DNA of 64,000 nt from Pedobacter panaciterrae (lineage in GTDB: Bacteria > Bacteroidota > Bacteroidia > Sphingobacteriales > Sphingobacteriaceae). The notes below the pieces were generated by a model. That model was not told where the DNA came from. It ran no database searches and saw only the letters and a list, made by a program, of their open reading frames with translations. The stretch lies in assembly GCF_001636695.1 (NCBI RefSeq), contig NZ_LGEL01000016.1, positions 1-64,000 on the forward strand. The letters are read 5' to 3'. The translations under genes were made by a program, and so were the position numbers. Within the stretch, counting starts at the first letter, position 1. Each line of letters begins with the position of its first letter. Below, one piece after another: positions 45,318 through 53,933 of the stretch.

Positions 45318-45500
45318 CTTATGGCAGGTCTTCTGACTTACTTCCGGTAATTCTGCCTTCCCAATCCTTACTCCCCTTTTAAAGGATCCGAAAAAGTGGC
45401 CTTGATTTGAACACCGTTATGAAGCTTACAGCTGCGGGACAGTTACGGATTTACACCATATTCCCTTTTAATCCCGAATAAATACATCGGGAACCAAAAG
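45318..45500 (-). promoter_or_regulatory. Cobalamin (adenosylcobalamin-type) riboswitch
   Basis: Read on the minus strand, the leader has the conserved core AACTGTCCCGCAGCTGTAA (45426-45444), preceded by GGGAATATGGTGTAAATCCG (L4/P3-P4 side), then GGCCACTTTTTCGG, GGGAAGGC, and the B12 box AGTCAGAAGACCTGCC (45323-45338). These are the Rfam-type cobalamin riboswitch signatures. It lies 110 bp before the BtuB-like start, so bound cobalamin should shut off the receptor operon. The expression platform (terminator or hidden start site) is not clear by eye. Confidence 0.96.
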
Positions 45501-45505
45501 CGACG

Positions 45506-45536
45506 CAAATGTACTTAAATTAATAGCTTCCGGCAA
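45506..45536 (-). promoter_or_regulatory. Promoter of the corrinoid operon
   Basis: On the minus strand TTG (45536-45534), a 20-bp spacer and TACATTTG (45513-45506) match the Bacteroidetes -33/-7 pattern TTTG-N about 20-TAnnTTTG, except for the first T of the -33 box. Transcription would begin near 45500, exactly where the riboswitch begins. Confidence 0.7.
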
Positions 45537-45579
45537 GCTTGAGTTTTTACATCCATTTATACCTATATTTATTGTTATT

Positions 45580-46830
45580 ATGATGAGAAAGTTCACTTCC
45601 TTTTTGCTTCTTATTGTTAGCCTTAATACAATGGCTCAAAAAACAGATACTACGTTTATAAAACAATTGATGAATAAAAACCCTGAGCTTTTTTCCGGGG
45701 TATTAAACCATCCGCAAAAGAATCAGATCCAGATCCTTTATACTCAAATTGACAGGGATACCAGGAATAAACCGGTTTTTAAAACCTATAGCTATAACTT
45801 AGATGACCACAGGTATTTTTACCCTGCAAGTACCGTTAAACTGGCTGCTGTAATTTTTGCACTTGAAAAAGTAAATGAACTTAAAATTGCAGGATTAACT
45901 GATAAAAGCACGATGATTACAGATAGTTCATACGCTGCACAAACAGAGGTACTAACAGATAGCACCGCCAAAAACGGTTTACCTTCTATTGAACATTACA
46001 TCAAAAAAATATTGCTTACCAGCGATAATGATGCGTTTAACCGCTTGTTTGAATTTATAGGTCGTGCTGAAATTAATAGTAAACTAAAGAAGTACGGTTT
46101 TAACAGCAGTAGGATTCTAAACCGATTGGCCATAGGCGATGCGGGTGAAATGGCAAAACATACGAATCCCATTAAGTTTTACAACGGAGATAAGCTTGTA
46201 TATAACCAGCCTGAACAGTATGATCCAAAGGAATATCCACTTTCGTTAACAAATACGGTTATGGGTATTGGCTATCTGGACAGCACCGATAATTTGGTGA
46301 ATAAGCCATTTAACCTCGAAAACAAAAATGCTTTTAGCATTTCAGATCAGCAGGCAATGATGAGGAAATTGATATATCCTGAGGCTTTTCCTGTTAAGGA
46401 GAGATTTAACTTAACTCCTTCAGATTATAAGTTAATTTATACTTATATGAGCAAATTACCAACTGAAAGCGATTACCCTGCCTATGATGCTAAAGAGTTT
46501 TGGCCAACTTATGCCAAGATGCTATATTATGGTCGCGATAAGGATGCTCAAATTGATTCTAACATCAGGATATTTAATAAATATGGTGACTCTTATGGTT
46601 TCATTATCGACAATTCTTATTTCGTAGATTTCAAAAACCACATAGAGTTCTTCCTTACAGCAGTTGTTCAGTCAAATGAAGATGGTATTTTTAACGACAA
46701 CAAATACGAATACGACACTGTATGCTTCCCTTTCATGAAAAACCTAGGGCGTACTATTTACGCACGTGAACTGGAAAGAAAGCGAAAATCTGTACCTGAC
46801 CTTAAGAAATTTAGAATGAAGTATAACTAG
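45580..46830 (+). CDS. Class A beta-lactamase-like serine hydrolase
   Basis: A 416-residue exported protein (signal peptide 1-19, ending TMAQ). The serine hydrolase fold shows SxxK as PASTVK (Ser84, Lys87) and the SDN motif at 148-150 (LLTSDNDAFNRLFE). It is longer than resistance beta-lactamases and lacks a plain KTG and omega-loop ExxLN that I can see, so a cell-wall or ester hydrolase role is as likely as antibiotic breakdown. It diverges from the corrinoid operon and meets the PPK2 gene tail to tail without a gap. Confidence 0.8.
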   Translation: MMRKFTSFLLLIVSLNTMAQKTDTTFIKQLMNKNPELFSGVLNHPQKNQIQILYTQIDRDTRNKPVFKTYSYNLDDHRYFYPASTVKLAAVIFALEKVNELKIAGLTDKSTMITDSSYAAQTEVLTDSTAKNGLPSIEHYIKKILLTSDNDAFNRLFEFIGRAEINSKLKKYGFNSSRILNRLAIGDAGEMAKHTNPIKFYNGDKLVYNQPEQYDPKEYPLSLTNTVMGIGYLDSTDNLVNKPFNLENKNAFSISDQQAMMRKLIYPEAFPVKERFNLTPSDYKLIYTYMSKLPTESDYPAYDAKEFWPTYAKMLYYGRDKDAQIDSNIRIFNKYGDSYGFIIDNSYFVDFKNHIEFFLTAVVQSNEDGIFNDNKYEYDTVCFPFMKNLGRTIYARELERKRKSVPDLKKFRMKYN

Positions 46831-47712
46831 CTATTCTTCGTTAAGCAATTGCGCTTTTATTTCATCAAGTTTTTTTGCTTCTTCTTTTGCCAGAACAGGA
46901 AATTTAAGGTTCATCTTTTTGAATGTTTCTGACAATATCTGGCTGATTGCCAATCTTGCATACCACTTTTGATCGGCTGGAATAATATACCAGGGAGAAC
47001 CTTCTGTGGAAGTAGCTGTTATTGCTTCCTCATAGGCAGTCATATATTGCTTCCATAATTTCCGTTCTTCTATATCACCCGAAGAGAATTTCCAGTTCTT
47101 TGAAGGATCATTTATTCTATCAAGAAAGCGTTGTTTTTGCTCCTCCTTAGAAACATGGAGAAAAATCTTTATAATAACCGTTCCGTTTTCATTTAAGTGT
47201 TTTTCAAAGTTTCTGATGCTTTCGTAACGTTTTTTCCAAAACTCATCATCTATCTTCTTTATATCCTGATATCCGTAAATATGTTCATTAAATATATATT
47301 CAGGATGAACTTTACAAACCAATACGTTTTCATAATGAGAACGGTTATGGATCCCTACTCTTCCCTTCTCTGGCAAGGCTTTATAATGACGCCATAAAAA
47401 ATCATGATCATACTCTTGCGAATTCGGGGTCTTGAAACTATAAACCTGACAACCTTGTGGGTTTAAGCCAGACATAACGTGTTGTATAGCACTGTCTTTT
47501 CCGGCTGCATCCATTGCCTGAAAAATGATCAACACAGAACGTGAGTCTTCAGCATATAATGTTTCCTGAGCAACACTTAGTTTCAGCTTAATTTCCTCAA
47601 GCCTCTCTTTACCTTCTTCTTTCTGTAGATTCCCTCTGTAATGGGTATCGTAGTTTTTAAGAGAAACTTTCTTGCCCGGTACAGCAAAATACTGCTCTAA
47701 CTCATCTTTCAT
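46831..47712 (-). CDS. Polyphosphate kinase 2 family phosphotransferase
   Basis: A 293-residue PPK2. Motifs are the Walker A-like FQAMDAAGKDSAIQHVMSGL (about 64-83), the Walker B-like HNRSHYENVLVCKVHPEYI and the lid RFLDRINDPSKNWKFSSGD. The wording of these motifs fits the class III PPK2 group that phosphorylates AMP/ADP from polyphosphate. The enzyme is cytoplasmic. It is convergent with the serine hydrolase gene, sharing no bases with it. Confidence 0.9.
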   Translation of the reverse strand: MKDELEQYFAVPGKKVSLKNYDTHYRGNLQKEEGKERLEEIKLKLSVAQETLYAEDSRSVLIIFQAMDAAGKDSAIQHVMSGLNPQGCQVYSFKTPNSQEYDHDFLWRHYKALPEKGRVGIHNRSHYENVLVCKVHPEYIFNEHIYGYQDIKKIDDEFWKKRYESIRNFEKHLNENGTVIIKIFLHVSKEEQKQRFLDRINDPSKNWKFSSGDIEERKLWKQYMTAYEEAITATSTEGSPWYIIPADQKWYARLAISQILSETFKKMNLKFPVLAKEEAKKLDEIKAQLLNEE

Positions 47713-47797
47713 AAAGTGGTATGTTTTTGTTAAATATAGAATAAATTATTGTGCATTTTTTATCAAAAAGTACATTCCTTTAATCAAAAAGAACAGG

Positions 47798-47825
47798 TTG
47801 CTTAGTACTTTAATCTCTAAATTTG
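47798..47825 (+). promoter_or_regulatory. Promoter of the GH43 gene
   Basis: TTG (47798-47800), a 17-bp spacer and TAAATTTG (47818-47825), which fits TAnnTTTG. The start codon follows 37 bp later. Confidence 0.5.
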
Positions 47826-47862
47826 ACTTATCCCTTTAACAATTGTAAAACCATTCTGTTTC

Positions 47863-49413
47863 ATGAAGAAGACTATTTTATCTGCGCTGCTACTATTTTC
47901 AATCATCTTGTTTTCGCTAAATACGCAGGGACAAACAAAAGCTACCTTTAAGAATTTCAATGATGCTTCTGAACAGGTTACACGGTTTAGTACTGTTGGA
48001 GAAGCCATTGATGCGCATGATGGAGAAATTGCATTTTTCGAAGGTGTTTATTATCTATATGGAACAAGTTATGGATGTGGTTTTCAATGGGGCAAAAAAG
48101 AAGCGCCTTTTTGTGGGTTCAAATCCTATTCTTCAACAGACCTGGTTCATTGGACAGATCAAGGTTTTTTATTTGACGCAAAGACTCCCCTATGGCAATC
48201 GAGATGCAATGGAAGCACCTATGGCTGTTTTCGTCCGCATGTAATTTTCAACAAAAAAACTTCATTGTATGTATTATGGATCAATGTTTATGATAACATT
48301 TCGGGGTTTCGTGTATTTACCAGCAAAAAACCTACAGGTCCCTTTACAGAAGTTGCGGAACCAAAATTAGCAGTCAACACAGATGCTCCTGCGGCAGGAC
48401 TGAACAACGGAGATCATGATACTTTTGTTGATAAAGATGGTACTGCCTACCTTGCTTTTACCGATTGGAGAACAAAGGGTACGATAGTGATTGAAAAATT
48501 GAATGATGATTACCTGAGTGGCAGCGGAGTGGTTACAAAAGGGATTACTCCGGGGCAGACTGAAGCTCCTTCTTTATTTGAAAGAAACGGAATTTATTAT
48601 CTGACTTATTCAGATCCTAACTGTGGCTATTGTGCAGGAACCGGTACTTCTTACCGAACTGCAAAAACACCATTAGGCCCATGGTCTGAAGGAATTCAAA
48701 TTAGCAACAATTCTTGCGGAGGCCAGCCTTCTTTTGTTTCGCCTATAAAATTAACCTCGGGCATGATCTACATTTATGGAAGTGATCTGTGGAATAATGC
48801 AGCAAAAAATGAATCACTTGCCAATTACTATTGGGCGCCTTTAAACTTTGCAGAGGACGGATCTATACTTCCGATGGTATGCCAGAATGAGGTTACGCTT
48901 TCTCTGGCAACAGGAAGCAAGGGAAAACAAAAGCAAATTAAAGACCTGGATAATGATGCAGGGATTAAAAATTTTAAACACCACTCTGATATTAGTCGTG
49001 ATATTCAGCGCGGACAGGGATTCAAGGCAACTCGCAGCGGAATTCTCAATACGGTATCGATCACTACTTTTCAGAACAATGATCCTGATGCCGATCTGAG
49101 CTTAATGATCTATGGGGCAGATGCTTCTTTTCTGCCTACAGGAGAACCGCTAAAAAAAATGAACATTGCTAAAGATTCAGTAAGCTGGTCTCCATCGAAT
49201 ATTACGGTTAATCCAAATATCTCTGTTGTGGCTGGCAAACGTTATGTATTGGTATTAAAGTCTGCTTCTACAAAAGGAGCCTATGGGTTCATGTATCACG
49301 ATGAAGCTTTAGAACAGAATGCCGGAGCTTCATACAGTTCTGACCGGGGTATGCATTACAATGTTGAAAAGAATCGTAAAATCAAATTTTCTACCACTAT
49401 AAAACGAAAGTAA
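47863..49413 (+). CDS. GH43-like glycoside hydrolase with C-terminal accessory domain
   Basis: A 516-residue exported enzyme (signal peptide 1-24). The five-bladed GH43-like propeller covers about 35-340: the aspartate in AIDAHDGEIAFFEGVYYLYG, SYSSTDLVHWTDQGF, HDTFVDKDGTAYLAFTDW and the catalytic-acid-like glutamate in QTEAPSLFERNGIYYLTYSD. Cysteine pairs (CGFQW, CNGSTYGC, CGYCAG) are unusual and may form disulphides. The last about 130 residues form a separate beta-sandwich-like domain. Activity within GH43-type enzymes (arabinan, xylan or galactan) cannot be told. It has no SusCD neighbours. Confidence 0.82.
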   Translation: MKKTILSALLLFSIILFSLNTQGQTKATFKNFNDASEQVTRFSTVGEAIDAHDGEIAFFEGVYYLYGTSYGCGFQWGKKEAPFCGFKSYSSTDLVHWTDQGFLFDAKTPLWQSRCNGSTYGCFRPHVIFNKKTSLYVLWINVYDNISGFRVFTSKKPTGPFTEVAEPKLAVNTDAPAAGLNNGDHDTFVDKDGTAYLAFTDWRTKGTIVIEKLNDDYLSGSGVVTKGITPGQTEAPSLFERNGIYYLTYSDPNCGYCAGTGTSYRTAKTPLGPWSEGIQISNNSCGGQPSFVSPIKLTSGMIYIYGSDLWNNAAKNESLANYYWAPLNFAEDGSILPMVCQNEVTLSLATGSKGKQKQIKDLDNDAGIKNFKHHSDISRDIQRGQGFKATRSGILNTVSITTFQNNDPDADLSLMIYGADASFLPTGEPLKKMNIAKDSVSWSPSNITVNPNISVVAGKRYVLVLKSASTKGAYGFMYHDEALEQNAGASYSSDRGMHYNVEKNRKIKFSTTIKRK

Positions 49414-49480
49414 TTCATTTAACTATTATGTATCAATAAATTAATAATCTGCTTATAGCTTAAGGATACTTTAGTGAAGT

Positions 49481-51130
49481 ATGATATCCTTAAAATTATC
49501 TGAGAGCAGGTGTTATGAAGTGCTGATCTGGGTGCTGATCGCGGTTAGCTGTTTGTCATTGTTTAATGAGGTAATGGAACCTGACGGTGCCTTATATGCC
49601 ACAATTTCTAAAAACATAATTATAAGAAAGGACTGGTTTAACCTATATGTGCATGGCAAAGACTGGCTGGATAAGCCCCATCTTCCTTTCTGGCTAGCTG
49701 CTGCAAGCTTTAAACTTTTCGGAATATCTGCTTTTGCATATAAACTTCCTTCCCTTTTGATCAGTCTGATGGGAACATTTTATCTTTATCGTTTTACCAA
49801 AGATCATTTTAACCGGCAAACTGCACTCATAACCACTATTATATTTCTTTCAGGATTGCACGTATTAATTTCAAATTCCGACGTACGGGCCGAAGCTTAT
49901 CTTGCAGCCTTTGTTACTGCAGCGATTTACCATTATGATAAGGCACGTCAGAAATCTTTGCAACATATTGTTGCAGGTTCTTTCTTTGCTGCCTGTGCAG
50001 TAATGGTTAAGGGTATATTTGTCCTGATTCCGGTATTTGGCGGTTTTATTATTTACTGGGCCTTAACTCATCAATTAAAGGAATTTTTGAAACCAAAATG
50101 GTGGATTGCCATTGCACTTATTTTAATTTTTATAACCCCTGAATTATATTCCCTTTATATACAATTCGACCTCCATCCTGAAAAAACAGTATTTGGGCAA
50201 CAGGGGGTATCAGGGCTTAAATTCTTTTTCTGGGACAGCCAGTTTGGCCGTTTTTTTAATACTGGCCCAATTAAGGGAAAAGGCGACCTTTCTTTTTTCT
50301 TACATACTACTTTATGGGCATTTTTACCATGGTCTGTTTTGTTTTATGCAGGCGTAATCGACTCATGTAAGAAACGATCCAGAAGTGTTCTTCCACCGGA
50401 AATAATTATCATATGGAGTTCGGCTTTGATTACTTTTTTATTGTTTTCATTTTCTAAATTCCAGCTCCCTCATTATATATTGGTCATATTTCCACAATTT
50501 TCAATTATTACCGCACTATACCTGGTGAGAATTAGTGAAAAGGGAATTAAAACATTTCTTGTTGTTCAAAATGTAATCTTTCTTATTGTAATTCTACTGC
50601 TTGGCTCAATTACAGTTTGTTTCCATTTCCAGTTATATGGTATCGCAATTTTGATTTTGCTGATCACTACTGTCAGTGCTTTTATATTATTTAAAGGTGC
50701 ATCTGTTCAAACCATTATTAACAGAGGTGCAATTCTATCGATCGGTATAATGAGCTTTCTCTATCTCTTATTTTATCCCTCTATTTTAAAATACCAGTCG
50801 GGCATGGAGGCTGGAAAATGGTTACAGGCAAATCAAAGTAAGGCTAATCCAGCTGTTTTTAGATATGAGCATGCCTTTTCTTTTGATTTTTATGCCAATG
50901 GAGAAGTTAAATACCTTTACGATGATGCTGATCTGGAAAAGGCCAGACTACAAAAGAACATGACCATCTACACCTACGAATCTGAACTTCAATACCTTAA
51001 AAGCAAATATGATATAAAAATATTAAAGCGCTTTGATTATTACCATGTAACTAAATTGAAAGGAAAGTTTATACTGGCAGAAAGCCGCCCTTCAGTTCTG
51101 GAACATTTTTATTTAATAACGATTAAATAA
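49481..51130 (+). CDS. GT39-family (ArnT/PMT-like) glycosyltransferase
   Basis: A polytopic membrane protein of 549 residues with about 11-12 helices. The first periplasmic loop has the GT39/ArnT pattern NEVMEPDGALYATISKNI with the acidic pair, and KDWLDKPHLPFWLAAASFKL. A soluble C-terminal part (about 450-549) follows. Relatives move sugars from polyprenyl phosphate carriers onto lipid A, proteins or other envelope acceptors. The acceptor here is unknown. Confidence 0.85.
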   Translation: MISLKLSESRCYEVLIWVLIAVSCLSLFNEVMEPDGALYATISKNIIIRKDWFNLYVHGKDWLDKPHLPFWLAAASFKLFGISAFAYKLPSLLISLMGTFYLYRFTKDHFNRQTALITTIIFLSGLHVLISNSDVRAEAYLAAFVTAAIYHYDKARQKSLQHIVAGSFFAACAVMVKGIFVLIPVFGGFIIYWALTHQLKEFLKPKWWIAIALILIFITPELYSLYIQFDLHPEKTVFGQQGVSGLKFFFWDSQFGRFFNTGPIKGKGDLSFFLHTTLWAFLPWSVLFYAGVIDSCKKRSRSVLPPEIIIIWSSALITFLLFSFSKFQLPHYILVIFPQFSIITALYLVRISEKGIKTFLVVQNVIFLIVILLLGSITVCFHFQLYGIAILILLITTVSAFILFKGASVQTIINRGAILSIGIMSFLYLLFYPSILKYQSGMEAGKWLQANQSKANPAVFRYEHAFSFDFYANGEVKYLYDDADLEKARLQKNMTIYTYESELQYLKSKYDIKILKRFDYYHVTKLKGKFILAESRPSVLEHFYLITIK

Positions 51131-51430
51131 GGAACCGGATGTGATCATCACCATGTTTTCGCGAATAATTGGATTTCCAATTTTATCTTTGTTTATGTTT
51201 TTTGACACATAAAGCCTAAATTCATAGTTATTCCAGATTCTCGGGACTGGTTTTGGCGTTCTTATTTTCCTGATTAACAATTGTTTTATAAATCTTTTTA
51301 AACTCTTAATTATACAAAGCAACTTCAAATATCAAATTAACCAGTTTATTAATTAATTGTGTTTATTTGCATTGCAAGTTTTAACACTATTTAACATTAA
51401 CAGTTTTACGTTTTTTTTCATCTTTATCAC
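51131..51430. other. 300-bp gap without a recognised gene
   Basis: AT-rich intergenic DNA between the glycosyltransferase and PBP1A genes. A 71-codon minus-strand frame (51113-51328) has no recognisable motif and overlaps the glycosyltransferase end. No repeat element or clear hairpin was seen. The PBP1A promoter is presumably here, but I find no good TAnnTTTG. Confidence 0.5.
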
Positions 51431-53893
51431 ATGTTTAAAGAAATTCGCAATAAGTACATTCGTTATTCGAGTATAGTTCTTTTTTGTATCATTATCTTCT
51501 TTTGTGCGTTGCAACTTAACTTTTTATGGTTATTTGGTTACTCTCCTTCCGTTAAAGATATAAAAGCTCCTACCCTTCGTGTAGGTTCAGAACTATATAC
51601 CTCTGACGGTAAGCTAATTGGCCGCTATTATAAAGAAAACCGTACTCCGGTAAATTTTAACGAGATAGCACCAAGTGTAATTAATGCGCTTGTAGCCACC
51701 GAGGATGTACGCTTTTACAGCCACATGGGTATCGACTTCAGATCCTTATTATCGAGTGGGATCTCTACAGCCACAGGTGATAAAAGAGGTGCCAGCACAA
51801 TTACTCAGCAATTGGCAAAAAACCTTTACCGCACACGTTACAATAAATCTCAGGGTCTTTTAAGTCATATACCGCTATTGCGAACACTTATTCCCAAACT
51901 TAAAGAATGGCTTACGGCTGTAAAACTGGAGTCTAACTATTCTAAAAATGATATCATTACCATGTACCTGAATACGGTTTCTTTTGGTAACAATGCTTAT
52001 GGGATAAAAACCGCTGCCAGAATATACTTCGACAAGCAGGCAAATGAGCTGGATATACCTGAATCGGCTTTATTGGTAGGTATGTTAAAAGGTACCAGTT
52101 TATATAACCCCATAAAAAACCCACAAAGAGCATTAGAGAGACGTAATGTGTCTTTGGCTCAAATGAACAAATACAATTACATTAATGCCGCACAGTTAGA
52201 CAGTTTTAAAAATACACCTATAAAGCTTAAAGAAGGACGCATTGATGAAGGTAGCGACGGTGACTCTTATCTAAGAGCTGCAGTAGATAAATACCTGGAA
52301 AAATGGTGTGATGATAATGGTTATGATTTATATGAAGACGGATTAAAAATCTATACCACTATTGATTCTAAACTACAAAAATATGCAGAGGAAGCCGTTG
52401 CAGACCAGATGAAAACTATACAAAAAAGGTTTTATAACGTTTGGGGAAAGGAAGATCCATGGCAAGATTCAGAAAAGAAAAAGGTAGATTATCCTGAACG
52501 CGCAAAGAAAAACTTACCGATATATGCGCTTCTTCAAAAGAAATTCAGCAATTCTCCTGATTCTATAGAAGCTTATTTCAACAAGAAAAAGAAGATGAAA
52601 ATCTTTAGCTGGAATGGCGACAGAGATACCCTATTTTCTACAATGGACTCCATCAGATACTATGGTAAAATAATGAATACCGGAATGATGACCATGGATC
52701 CGTTTAATGGAAAGATTAAAGTTTGGGTAGGCGGTATTGATCATAAGTTCTTTAAATATGACCATGTAAACCAATCTAAAAGACAAGCTGGCTCTACTTT
52801 TAAGCCTTTTGCTTATTTAGCCGCTCTGGAATCAGGAATGAGCCCATGCGATAAGTTTACCGACAAACCTGTACGAATCTCTTATCAGGAAAATGGAAAA
52901 ACGGAATATTGGGAGCCAAGAAATGCAGATTGGAGCAATAGCTATCGCGAGATGTCTCTTCGCTGGGCTATGGCAAAATCAGTAAACACCATAACTGCTC
53001 AGGTTACGGAAAAAGTAGGTGCAGAAAATGTAGTAAAATGGGCACATGAATGTGGTATTGACAGTCATTTAGCTACTGTACCTTCTGTGAGCCTTGGTCC
53101 AAATGACGTATCTGTATACGAGATGGTTAAAGCTTATGGAACTTTCTTAAACGGGGGTATCAAAACAGACCCCATTCTGGTTGAAAAAGTGACTGATCAG
53201 GATGATAACATCATTGAAGAATTTAAAGCAAAAACAAAAAGGACACTTACCGAAGAAATAGCATGGTTAATGATATATATGCTTAGAGGCGGTATGGAAG
53301 AACCAGGTGGAACCTCGCAAGCGCTTTGGGAATGGGATCTTTGGAAAAATAACAATCAGATTGGGGGCAAAACAGGAACTTCATCTGACTATGTTGATGC
53401 ATGGTATATGGGTGTTACAAAAGATCTGGTTACCGGTGTTTGGGTTGGCTGCGACGAACGTACTGCACATTTTAAAAACGGAGAATCTGGTGAAGGTTCA
53501 AGAACTGCCCTGCCTATTTTTGCGAAATTCATGGAAAAGGTTTACAAAGACCCAAGTACCGGATATACAATGGGGCCATTTCCTAAATCGAAAGTTAAAA
53601 TCACAAGAGATATTAACTGCCCTAGTCCTAGATTTACTGTTGACACCACAAGCACTGATAGTTTAGCTGTAGATTCAACAGGTTTTGATACTCCTCCTGT
53701 TGAAGAAGTTCAACCTGCTCAACAGGAAATTGTAACACCTAAACCTGAAGAAAACAAAACACCTGAAACTCCTAAACAACAACCTGCAACAGAAGCTCCG
53801 TTAACTAAAAAAGAAGAGCGCCAGCTGAAGAGAAAACAACGTCAGGAAGAAAAAGACAGAGAAAAGGAGAGAAAGAAAAACGAACAACAGTAG
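51431..53893 (+). CDS. Penicillin-binding protein 1A (glycosyltransferase/transpeptidase)
   Basis: An 820-residue class A PBP. It has one N-terminal membrane helix (about 14-35). The GT51 domain has catalytic Glu91 in ATEDVRFYSHMGIDFRS and ASTITQQLAKNLYR. The transpeptidase domain has SxxK at Ser455 (QAGSTFKPF), SVN (in AKSVNTITAQ) and KTG in GGKTGTSSD. The tail beyond about 735 is rich in Pro, Glu and Lys (ending KKEERQLKRKQRQEEK) and probably disordered. It polymerises and cross-links peptidoglycan. Confidence 0.94.
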   Translation: MFKEIRNKYIRYSSIVLFCIIIFFCALQLNFLWLFGYSPSVKDIKAPTLRVGSELYTSDGKLIGRYYKENRTPVNFNEIAPSVINALVATEDVRFYSHMGIDFRSLLSSGISTATGDKRGASTITQQLAKNLYRTRYNKSQGLLSHIPLLRTLIPKLKEWLTAVKLESNYSKNDIITMYLNTVSFGNNAYGIKTAARIYFDKQANELDIPESALLVGMLKGTSLYNPIKNPQRALERRNVSLAQMNKYNYINAAQLDSFKNTPIKLKEGRIDEGSDGDSYLRAAVDKYLEKWCDDNGYDLYEDGLKIYTTIDSKLQKYAEEAVADQMKTIQKRFYNVWGKEDPWQDSEKKKVDYPERAKKNLPIYALLQKKFSNSPDSIEAYFNKKKKMKIFSWNGDRDTLFSTMDSIRYYGKIMNTGMMTMDPFNGKIKVWVGGIDHKFFKYDHVNQSKRQAGSTFKPFAYLAALESGMSPCDKFTDKPVRISYQENGKTEYWEPRNADWSNSYREMSLRWAMAKSVNTITAQVTEKVGAENVVKWAHECGIDSHLATVPSVSLGPNDVSVYEMVKAYGTFLNGGIKTDPILVEKVTDQDDNIIEEFKAKTKRTLTEEIAWLMIYMLRGGMEEPGGTSQALWEWDLWKNNNQIGGKTGTSSDYVDAWYMGVTKDLVTGVWVGCDERTAHFKNGESGEGSRTALPIFAKFMEKVYKDPSTGYTMGPFPKSKVKITRDINCPSPRFTVDTTSTDSLAVDSTGFDTPPVEEVQPAQQEIVTPKPEENKTPETPKQQPATEAPLTKKEERQLKRKQRQEEKDREKERKKNEQQ

Positions 53894-53933
53894 CTTTTAA
53901 TATTTATAAATTATAACAAACAATAGTCCTACT

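Noticed and set aside
51113-51328. Minus-strand 71-codon frame between the glycosyltransferase and PBP1A
   Set aside because: No recognisable motif or start context, and it overlaps the end of a real gene.
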